Positions 27,221-33,373 of a stretch of DNA of 33,373 bases are shown in pieces. How positions within the stretch are numbered: the stretch's first letter is position 1; every line of letters begins with the position of its first letter. The notes beneath the pieces are model-generated. The model was not told the DNA's origin. It was given only the letters and a program-made list of their open reading frames with translations, and searched no databases. The stretch is from Pseudomonas sp. GM80 (GTDB lineage: Bacteria > Pseudomonadota > Gammaproteobacteria > Pseudomonadales > Pseudomonadaceae): NCBI RefSeq assembly GCF_000282515.1, contig NZ_AKJD01000065.1, positions 1 to 33,373 of the forward strand, in the 5' to 3' direction. The position numbers and the translations under genes are program-made.

Positions 27221-28624
27221 ATGCTGAAGAAGTTGTTCCAGTCATTCCGAACTCCCGTGCGTCGTACGCAACACATCCGCAGCACCCCTGAAGTGCTCAA
27301 CAGCGGTCAACATTCGCTGCAGAAAACGCAGTTCAGCCGCTATGCGGTGAATATCGTCGAACGCCTGCAAGGTGCCGGTTACCAGGCTTATCTGGTCGGC
27401 GGTTGCGTGCGTGACATGCTGCTGGGCATCACGCCCAAGGATTTCGACGTCGCCACCAGCGCCACGCCCGAGCAAGTCCGTGCCGAATTCCGCAATGCGC
27501 GGATCATCGGCCGTCGCTTCAAACTGGTGCATATCCATTTCGGTCGCGAAATCATTGAAGTCGCGACCTTCCGCGCCAATCACCCGGTCAACGAAGACGA
27601 CGAAGACAGCAATCAGTCTTCGCGTAACGAGAGCGGGCGGATTCTGCGCGACAACGTTTACGGCACCCTGGAAGAAGACGCGCAACGCCGCGACTTCACC
27701 ATCAACGCCCTGTATTACGATCCGGTCAGCGAGCGCATCCTCGATTACGCCAACGGCGTACACGACATCCGCAATCACCTGATCCGTCTGATCGGCGATC
27801 CGAAGCAGCGCTACCAGGAAGATCCGGTGCGCATGCTGCGGGCCGTGCGTTTCGCCGCCAAGCTCAACTTCGGCATCGAGAAGCACACCGTGCAGCCGAT
27901 CCGCGAGCTGGCGCCGATGCTGCGCGAGATTCCATCGGCGCGCTTGTTCGAAGAAGTGCTCAAGCTGTTCCTCTCGGGACACGGCGCGATCACCTTCGAA
28001 ATGCTCGTCGATCTGCAACTGTTCGCCCCGCTGTTCCCGGCCAGTGCCGACGCACTGGAACACAACCCGGAATACACCCACACGCTGATCAGCGAAGCGC
28101 TGACCAACACCGACCTGCGCATCAAGCAGAACAAACCGGTGACCCCGGCGTTCCTGTTTGCCGCGCTGCTGTGGCCTGCCCTGCCGGCCCGCGTGTTGCG
28201 CTTGCAGGAACGTGGCATGCCGCCAATTCCGGCAATGCAGGAAGGCGCGCACGAGCTGATCGCCGAACAGTGCCAGCGCATTGCGATTCCAAAGCGCTTC
28301 ACCATGCCGATCCGCGAGATCTGGGACATGCAGGAACGCTTGCCACGCCGCAGCGGCAAACGTGCCGACCTGTTGCTGGACAATCCGCGTTTCCGCGCCG
28401 GTTACGACTTCCTGCTGCTGCGTGAAAGCGCTGGCGAGGAGACTGATGGCCTCGGCGAATGGTGGACGGATTATCAGGACGCCAACGAAAGCGAACGCCG
28501 CGACATGATCCGCGACCTCAGCGGCAAAGGTGATGACGCCAGCGGCGCGCCACGCAAACGTCGTCGCAGCAGCGGCTCCAAGCGCAAACGCGCCGGTGCC
28601 CCGAGCGCTTCGACAGGCGAGTAA
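27221..28624 (+). CDS. pcnB: Poly(A) polymerase I
   Basis: Adds 3' poly(A) tails to RNAs, marking them for decay and lowering antisense-RNA control of plasmids in E. coli. The class II nucleotidyltransferase core is intact: LVGGCVRDMLLGITPKDFDVAT (about residues 59-80) carries the GG and the catalytic DxD (DFD). The third carboxylate is in RRDFTINALYY, and RNA-binding motifs follow (DPVRMLRAVRFAAKLNF). The C-terminal tail is strongly basic (KRRRSSGSKRKRAG). The 467 residues match the family. I start at MLKKLFQSF; the frame is open 38 codons upstream without a ribosome site. folK follows after 4 nt. Confidence 0.96.
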   Translation: MLKKLFQSFRTPVRRTQHIRSTPEVLNSGQHSLQKTQFSRYAVNIVERLQGAGYQAYLVGGCVRDMLLGITPKDFDVATSATPEQVRAEFRNARIIGRRFKLVHIHFGREIIEVATFRANHPVNEDDEDSNQSSRNESGRILRDNVYGTLEEDAQRRDFTINALYYDPVSERILDYANGVHDIRNHLIRLIGDPKQRYQEDPVRMLRAVRFAAKLNFGIEKHTVQPIRELAPMLREIPSARLFEEVLKLFLSGHGAITFEMLVDLQLFAPLFPASADALEHNPEYTHTLISEALTNTDLRIKQNKPVTPAFLFAALLWPALPARVLRLQERGMPPIPAMQEGAHELIAEQCQRIAIPKRFTMPIREIWDMQERLPRRSGKRADLLLDNPRFRAGYDFLLLRESAGEETDGLGEWWTDYQDANESERRDMIRDLSGKGDDASGAPRKRRRSSGSKRKRAGAPSASTGE

Positions 28625-28628
28625 AGGC

Positions 28629-29114
28629 ATGGAACGCATCTACATCGGCATGGGCAGCAACCTCGCTGACCCGGCCGAACAATTGCGCATCGCCGTCGAG
28701 GCGCTGGGGCAATTGCCGCAGACTTCCCTCGCCGGTGTTTCAGCTTTCTATCAAAGCGATTCCCTGTTGCCGGGCCAACCGCGTTACACCAACGCGGTGG
28801 CGGCGCTCGACAGCACGCTCGCCCCACTGGAATTGCTCGATGCGTTGCAAGCGATCGAGAATGATCAGGGCCGCGAACGCCTTGAGCGCTGGGGTCCGCG
28901 CACGCTGGATCTGGACATTCTGCTGTTCGGTGATCGACTGATCGACGAACCACGGCTGAAAGTCCCGCACTACCAGATTCAGGAACGCGCCTTCGTGTTG
29001 TATCCCCTCGCCGAACTGGCGCCGCCGGCTCTTCATCTGCCGGATGGCCGCACCCTCGCCGACATGCTCGCCGCCTGCCCGTTCGTCGGCCTCGAACGCC
29101 TCCCTCACCCCTGA
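28629..29114 (+). CDS. folK: 2-amino-4-hydroxy-6-hydroxymethyldihydropteridine diphosphokinase
   Basis: Transfers pyrophosphate from ATP to 6-hydroxymethyl-dihydropterin, the step before dihydropteroate synthase in folate synthesis. The HPPK fold begins with IYIGMGSNLADPAEQL (about residues 4-19). The signature RWGPRTLDLDILLFGD (about 84-99) holds the two Mg-binding aspartates, and the pterin-binding tail is VPHYQIQERAFVLYPLAELAP. The 161 residues match the family. It is 4 nt after the pcnB stop, so the two are an operon. The panBC pair downstream has its own leader. Confidence 0.96.
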   Translation: MERIYIGMGSNLADPAEQLRIAVEALGQLPQTSLAGVSAFYQSDSLLPGQPRYTNAVAALDSTLAPLELLDALQAIENDQGRERLERWGPRTLDLDILLFGDRLIDEPRLKVPHYQIQERAFVLYPLAELAPPALHLPDGRTLADMLAACPFVGLERLPHP

Positions 29115-29126
29115 AGCAAATCCCCC

Positions 29127-29219
29127 TGTAGGAGCTGCCGAAGGCTGCGATCTTTTGATCTTGCTCTTGTTATTAAAACCCCAAGGATCAAAAGATCGCA
29201 GCCTTCGGCAGCTCCTACA
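29127..29219. repeat. REP doublet, family A
   Basis: Arms 29127-29160 and 29186-29219 are perfect 34-nt inverted copies of the TGTAGGAGCTGCCG unit with the GAAGGC variant; the matching arm carries GCCTTC, so both arms changed together. The spacer is 25 nt. It lies directly after folK. Confidence 0.93.
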
Positions 29220-29517
29220 TGGATAGCGTGCGACATCGCTATTTTTGTCGGACAAAAATTCTGTAATTCAACCCCGCTACGGCGCTGAATCGCATCAGTA
29301 ACGCCGGTAACACTCCCCTCGTAACATTGCGGTAACACACGCAATTGACTTCCGCTTGGCTCATCACGACTATAGGCGTCCCGCTGCCGCCAACCCGGCA
29401 CACACGGGCGCAAGCCAGGCCTTATAAGCACGACAAAAGACCGTGCGCCTGAGTAGATGACGAATCACGCGCGTTACTCGCAGTAGTTTCCAGAGCGCCT
29501 GAACGAGGATTTTTTAC
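29220..29517 (+). promoter_or_regulatory. Upstream region and leader of panBC
   Basis: Four GTAAC pentamers in the same orientation lie at 29298-29302, 29307-29311, 29321-29325 and 29332-29336. A TTGACT (29345-29350) follows, with a poor -10 (GACTAT at 17 nt, overlapping CTATAGG), and then about 130 nt of leader. No gene is visible. GAGG at 29505-29508 is the panB ribosome site, 9 nt before the ATG. Confidence 0.4.
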
Positions 29518-30318
29518 ATGCCAGCCATCACCCTGACCACGCTCCAGAGCCTCAAGCAGAAAGGTGAAAAAATCACCATGCTGACCTGCTATGACGCGAC
29601 CTTCGCCCACGCCTGTAATGAGGCCGGTGTTGAAGTGCTGCTGGTGGGCGACTCCCTCGGCATGGTCCTGCAAGGTCACGACAGCACGCTGCCGGTGACC
29701 ACCGCAGAAATGGCCTACCACACCGCCTGCGTCAAACGCGGCAACAGCGACGCGTTGATCCTTGCCGATCTGCCGTTCATGGCCAACGCCACCCTCGAAC
29801 AAACCATGAACAACAGCGCCATGCTGATGCAGGCCGGTGCGCACATGGTCAAGGTCGAAGGTCAGCTGTGGCTCGCGGAGTCGATCCGTCTGCTCGCCGA
29901 ACGCGGTGTGCCAGTGTGCGCGCACATGGGCTTGACCCCGCAAGCGGTGAACATTCTCGGTGGCTATAAAGTGCAGGGCCGTAACGAGAACCAGGCGCGG
30001 CAGATGCGTGCCGACGCGATCTCGCTGGAGCAGGCTGGCGCGGCGATGCTGCTGCTGGAATGCGTACCGAGCGAACTGGCGGCCGAAATCAGCCAGGCCG
30101 TGAAGATTCCGGTCATTGGCATCGGCGCCGGTAACGCCACCGACGGTCAAGTGCTGGTGCTGCACGACATGCTCGGCCTGTCGATCACCGGCCGCGTACC
30201 GAAATTCGTCAAGAACTTCATGCACGGCCAGGACAGCATTCAGTCCGCGCTGAAGGCTTACGTCAGCGAAGTCAAAGCCACCACGTTCCCAGGCATCGAA
30301 CACGGATTCTCGGCATGA
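29518..30318 (+). CDS. panB: 3-methyl-2-oxobutanoate hydroxymethyltransferase
   Basis: First committed enzyme of pantothenate synthesis. It adds a hydroxymethyl group from methylenetetrahydrofolate to ketoisovalerate, itself a product of the ilv pathway earlier in this window. The 266 residues form a TIM barrel with Mg-binding residues in [21 protein letters not shown] (about residues 41-61), the substrate motif MVKVEGQLW (about 112-120) and the catalytic Glu in [31 protein letters not shown] (about 201-220) is strongly conserved. It overlaps panC by four bases (ATGA). Confidence 0.97.
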   Translation: MPAITLTTLQSLKQKGEKITMLTCYDATFAHACNEAGVEVLLVGDSLGMVLQGHDSTLPVTTAEMAYHTACVKRGNSDALILADLPFMANATLEQTMNNSAMLMQAGAHMVKVEGQLWLAESIRLLAERGVPVCAHMGLTPQAVNILGGYKVQGRNENQARQMRADAISLEQAGAAMLLLECVPSELAAEISQAVKIPVIGIGAGNATDGQVLVLHDMLGLSITGRVPKFVKNFMHGQDSIQSALKAYVSEVKATTFPGIEHGFSA

Positions 30319-31175
30319 ATACTGTTAAAACCGTACGCGAGCTGCGCGCCGCTGTAGCCCGCGCCCGCAGTGAAGGCAAGCGTATCGGCTTCGTGCCGAC
30401 CATGGGCAACCTGCACAGCGGTCACGTCGCGCTGGTGACCAAAGCCACGCAACGCGTGGATTTTGTGGTCGCGAGCATTTTCGTCAACCCGCTGCAGTTC
30501 GGCGCTGGCGAAGATCTCGACAAGTATCCGCGCACCCTCGCCGCCGATCAGGAAAAACTGCTGGAGGCCGGTTGCTCGCTATTGTTCGCACCGACGGTCG
30601 AAGAAATGTACCCCGACGGCATGGCCGGGCAGACTCGCGTCAGCGTGCCGCAACTTTCTCAAGGCCTGTGCGGCGCCAGCCGTCCGGGGCACTTCGAAGG
30701 TGTCGCGACCGTGGTCAGCAAACTGTTCAACATGGTCCAGCCGGATCTGGCGATTTTCGGCCAGAAGGATTACCAGCAACTGGCGGTGATCCGTGCGCTG
30801 GTGCATGACCTGAACATGCCGATCCAGATCATCGGCGAGCCGACCGTACGCGCCGCCGACGGCTTGGCACTGTCCTCGCGCAATGGTTTCCTCAGCGAAG
30901 AACAACGCGCGGTGGCGCCGGTGGTCTATCGCGCCCTGAGCAACATCGCCGAGTCGATCAAACAAGGCGAACGGGATTTCCCGGCACTGATCAGCGCTCA
31001 GGCGCAACAACTGGAGGCGGCTGGGTTGCGTCCGGATTACCTGGAAATCCGCCATGCCCTGACCTTGCGTCCGGCGACGGCTGAAGACCGCGACCTGGTG
31101 ATTCTGGTGGCGGCATTCCTTGGCACCACACGGTTGATCGACAACCTGCACCTGAATCTCGATAGCCCGGTTTAA
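30315..31175 (+). CDS. panC: Pantothenate synthetase (pantoate-beta-alanine ligase)
   Basis: Joins pantoate and beta-alanine to pantothenate through a pantoyl-adenylate. It is a nucleotidyltransferase of the HxGH class: [17 protein letters not shown] (about residues 24-40) carries the HSGH motif, [19 protein letters not shown] binds pantoate and [12 protein letters not shown] (about 149-157) is diagnostic, and [12 protein letters not shown] (about 183-194) is the KMSKS-like loop. The 286 residues match the family. The gene is coupled to panB. The next gene in P. aeruginosa is panD, which supplies beta-alanine; it is not found here. Confidence 0.97.
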   Translation: MNTVKTVRELRAAVARARSEGKRIGFVPTMGNLHSGHVALVTKATQRVDFVVASIFVNPLQFGAGEDLDKYPRTLAADQEKLLEAGCSLLFAPTVEEMYPDGMAGQTRVSVPQLSQGLCGASRPGHFEGVATVVSKLFNMVQPDLAIFGQKDYQQLAVIRALVHDLNMPIQIIGEPTVRAADGLALSSRNGFLSEEQRAVAPVVYRALSNIAESIKQGERDFPALISAQAQQLEAAGLRPDYLEIRHALTLRPATAEDRDLVILVAAFLGTTRLIDNLHLNLDSPV

Positions 31176-31184
31176 CAGCAAAAT

Positions 31185-31252
31185 CAAAAGATCGCAGCCT
31201 GCGGCAGCTCCTACATAACCCGGTAGGAGCTGCCGCAGGCTGCGATCTTTTG
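31185..31252. repeat. REP doublet, family A, units in reversed order
   Basis: Arms 31185-31213 and 31224-31252 are perfect 29-nt inverted copies. Unlike the other family A doublets, the TTTTG ends face outward and the TAGGAG ends face each other across a 10-nt spacer. It lies 9 nt after panC. Confidence 0.9.
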
Positions 31253-31550
31253 CGTTGTATTGCCGCTCATAAAGCCTTCGGGCACACTGCCGGCCGTTCG
31301 ATTCCAGCCCGGGAGGTTCAGCTTGCCTCAGTGCCCCCTCCCCTCCGTTTGTCGGCCATTCCCGGTATTAATGTTAAAAAAGTACAGGGATCTGGTCAGA
31401 CAAAGTCAAGACAGATCGCAGCGCGAGGTTTACTGTATTCGCCCTGCGCCAATAAATCGTGTCGACGCAGTTTGACCCCGCGCCTAAACAGGGTGCGCCG
31501 GTCTGTTCAGTGTTCAAAAAGCCGTTCAAGTAAAAAGGAAAACCGCAGCG
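31253..31550 (+). other. Intergenic region upstream of pgi
   Basis: No convincing gene is visible. A 34-codon frame (31371-31475, MLKKYRDLVRQSQ) has no ribosome site. The stretch is less GC-rich near 31370-31440, where a promoter could lie, but I cannot assign good -35/-10 boxes. AAAAAGGAA at 31532-31540 is the pgi ribosome site. There is no sequence resembling panD. Confidence 0.5.
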
Positions 31551-33215
31551 ATGGCGTATTACCTCACTCCTAAAGACGTTACCGCTCTGCCCGCCTGGCA
31601 AGCGTTGAAAGAACACCGCCAGGCCATGCAGGATTTCAGCATGCGCGAGGCCTTCAATGCCGATCCGCAGCGCTTCAATCAGTTCACCCTCAGCAGCTGC
31701 GGCCTGTTTCTCGATTATTCGAAGAATTTGATCAACGCCCAGACCCGCAACCTGCTGGTGGGCCTGGCCAATGAAGTTGATCTGAAAGGCGCGATCAAAG
31801 CGCTGTTCGATGGCGAAATCGTCAACACCTCCGAAGGCCGCCCGGCGCTGCACACCGCCCTGCGCCGTCCGGTGGGCGACAAGTTGTCTGTCAACGGCGT
31901 CAACGTGATGCCGGAAGTCCACAAGGTGTTGAACCAGATCACCGACCTCGTGGGCCGTATTCACGACGGTCTGTGGCGCGGTTACACCGAGAAGCCGATC
32001 ACTGACGTGGTCAACATCGGCATCGGTGGCTCGTTCCTCGGCCCTGAACTGGTTTCCGAAGCATTGCTGTCCTACGCGCAGAAAGGCGTGCGTTGCCACT
32101 ACCTGGCGAACATCGACGGCAGTGAGTTCCACGAGCTGACGCAAAAACTGCGTGCCGAAACCACTTTGTTCATCGTTTCGTCGAAGTCGTTCAACACCCT
32201 CGAAACCCTGAAGAATGCGCAGGCCGCACGTGCCTGGTATCTGGCGCAGGGCGGTTCGGAAGCCGAACTGTATCGTCACTTCATCGCCGTCTCGAGCAAC
32301 AACGCCGCCGCCGTGGCGTTCGGCATCCGCGAAGAAAACATCTTCCCGATGTGGGACTGGGTGGGCGGTCGTTACTCGCTGTGGTCGGCGATCGGTTTGC
32401 CAATCGCTCTGGCCATCGGCATGTCCAACTTCAAGGAATTGCTGTCCGGTGCCTACACCATGGACCAGCACTTCCAGACCGCGCCGTTCGAACAGAACAT
32501 GCCGGTGCTGCTGGCCCTGCTCGGCGTGTGGTACGGCAACTTCTGGGGCGCGCAAAGTCACGCGATCCTGCCGTACGACCATTACCTGCGCAACATCACC
32601 AAGCACTTGCAACAGCTGGACATGGAATCCAATGGCAAGAGCGTGCGTCAGGACGGCACCCCGGTGTCGACTGATACCGGCCCGGTGATCTGGGGTGGCG
32701 TCGGCTGCAACGGTCAGCACGCTTACCACCAGTTGCTGCACCAAGGTTCACAGTTGATCCCGGCCGATTTCATTGTGCCGATCGTCAGCTTCAACCCGGT
32801 CGCCGACCACCATCAGTGGCTGTACGCCAACTGCCTGTCGCAGAGCCAGGCGCTGATGCTCGGCAAGACCTTGCCGGAAGCCGAGCAAGAGTTGCGCGAC
32901 AAGGGCATGAGCGAAGAGCAGGTGCACAAACTGGCGCCGCACAAGGTGATCCCGGGCAACCGTCCGAGCAACACCCTTGTGGTTGAACGCATCAGCCCGC
33001 GCCGTCTCGGCGCACTGGTGGCGATGTATGAACACAAAGTGTTCGTGCAAAGCGTGGTCTGGGGCATCAACGCCTTCGACCAGTGGGGCGTGGAACTGGG
33101 CAAGGAACTGGGCAAAGGCGTTTACAACCGTCTGGTGGGCAGCGATGAAACCAATGCTGATGACCCTTCCACCCAGGGCCTGATCAACTACTTCCGCGGT
33201 CGTCACCGCGGGTGA
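31551..33215 (+). CDS. pgi: Glucose-6-phosphate isomerase
   Basis: Interconverts glucose 6-phosphate and fructose 6-phosphate. In pseudomonads, which lack phosphofructokinase, it works in gluconeogenesis and in cycling triose carbon back through the Entner-Doudoroff route. The 554 residues match the bacterial enzyme. Both family signatures are present: [11 protein letters not shown] (about residues 267-277) and the C-terminal [16 protein letters not shown] (about 502-517), with the catalytic Lys in the latter. [13 protein letters not shown] (about 156-168) and [11 protein letters not shown] (about 208-218) form the phosphate site, and the catalytic Glu is near ESNGKS. It appears to be transcribed alone. 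Confidence 0.97.
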   Translation: MAYYLTPKDVTALPAWQALKEHRQAMQDFSMREAFNADPQRFNQFTLSSCGLFLDYSKNLINAQTRNLLVGLANEVDLKGAIKALFDGEIVNTSEGRPALHTALRRPVGDKLSVNGVNVMPEVHKVLNQITDLVGRIHDGLWRGYTEKPITDVVNIGIGGSFLGPELVSEALLSYAQKGVRCHYLANIDGSEFHELTQKLRAETTLFIVSSKSFNTLETLKNAQAARAWYLAQGGSEAELYRHFIAVSSNNAAAVAFGIREENIFPMWDWVGGRYSLWSAIGLPIALAIGMSNFKELLSGAYTMDQHFQTAPFEQNMPVLLALLGVWYGNFWGAQSHAILPYDHYLRNITKHLQQLDMESNGKSVRQDGTPVSTDTGPVIWGGVGCNGQHAYHQLLHQGSQLIPADFIVPIVSFNPVADHHQWLYANCLSQSQALMLGKTLPEAEQELRDKGMSEEQVHKLAPHKVIPGNRPSNTLVVERISPRRLGALVAMYEHKVFVQSVVWGINAFDQWGVELGKELGKGVYNRLVGSDETNADDPSTQGLINYFRGRHRG

Positions 33216-33223
33216 TAGGCTGA

Positions 33224-33244
33224 AGGGGCGGTTTGCCTGCCCCT
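33224..33244 (+). terminator. Possible weak terminator of pgi
   Basis: Stem AGGGGC (33224-33229) / GCCCCT (33239-33244) 9 nt after the pgi stop; no T tract follows. Confidence 0.3.
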
Positions 33245-33313
33245 ACAGCTTGCAACATCGACAGTTCCACGGCACCGGGCTAATCGCAGAATCGGTGGCG
33301 TACACGATCCCGG

Positions 33314-33373
33314 TAGGAGCTGCCGAAGGCTGCGATCTTTTGATCTTGACCTTAAAAAACAAGATCAAAAGAT
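33314..33373. repeat. REP doublet, family A, cut by the window end
   Basis: First arm from TAGGAGCTGCCGAAGG to TGATCTTG (33314-33348). The second arm starts CAAGATCAAAAGAT at 33360 and runs off the end of the window. It carries the GAAGGC variant, as at 29127. Confidence 0.88.

Noticed and set aside
28740..29255. Minus-strand frame of 171 codons through the REP doublet after folK
   Set aside because: Half lies antisense to folK and the rest is translated REP sequence.
31296..31304. GTTCGATTC, which looks like a tRNA T-loop
   Set aside because: The flanking bases do not form a T-stem, and no acceptor, D or anticodon arm can be drawn, so it is neither a tRNA nor a convincing attachment site.
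31371..31475. Small frame MLKKYRDLVRQSQ upstream of pgi, considered as a small gene or panD remnant
   Set aside because: No ribosome site, and similarity to PanD does not extend beyond the first residues.
31374..32744. Open frame of 456 codons antisense to pgi
   Set aside because: Antisense to a full-length, signature-bearing pgi; no start signal.

Overview
The window is a contiguous piece of a Pseudomonas chromosome, most likely the P. fluorescens group. The evidence is gene content and order: msrQP, pssA, ilvC-ilvH-ilvI, mrcB, cbpA, prrF, phu, dksA, gluQ, cbrAB, crcZ, pcnB, folK, panBC and pgi follow the order I know from P. aeruginosa PAO1 (roughly PA4691 to PA4732). Other support is GC-rich codon use, PrrF and CrcZ small RNAs, and Pseudomonas-type REP doublets between genes. 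There is no phage, plasmid, insertion sequence or CRISPR. Every large gene looks intact.

Layout. (1) 1-6360, minus strand: the MsrPQ periplasmic methionine-sulfoxide repair pair, phosphatidylserine synthase, then the branched-chain amino-acid operon ilvI-ilvH-ilvC with a roughly 260-nt structured leader. (2) 6360-10340: a small secreted DUF4124 protein faces the operon mrcB-lpoP-yqcC, which holds the cell-wall synthase PBP1b and its outer-membrane activator. (3) 10400-13810, plus strand: a kinase-like two-domain protein, a pentapeptide-repeat protein, a TfoX C-terminal-domain protein and a CbpA-like cyclic-nucleotide-binding protein. (4) 13880-17760, iron and heme: one PrrF iron-sparing sRNA under a Fur-box promoter, facing the heme-uptake genes phuTUVW on the minus strand. 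phuR and phuS are not next to them. (5) 17757-21835: a small Rieske protein, sfsA, an aminotransferase, dksA and gluQ. (6) 21913-27220, the carbon-catabolite control module: small membrane protein CbrX overlapping cbrA, then cbrB, then CrcZ from a sigma-54 promoter with GTTAC/GTAAC inverted repeats upstream. (7) 27221-33373: pcnB-folK, panB-panC and pgi.

Six REP doublets from two sequence families lie at 3' ends of genes. The less routine points are: the ilvI leader; three CGGACA repeats at exact 10-bp spacing in the phuT/Rieske divergent promoter region; a TATAAT so close to the mrcB start that the transcript may be leaderless; a single PrrF instead of the P. aeruginosa tandem pair; no panD between panC and pgi; and a REP doublet with its two units in reversed order. 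I did not find a wholly new multi-gene system. The most plausible undescribed elements are regulatory, plus the two-domain kinase-like protein at 10456-12012.
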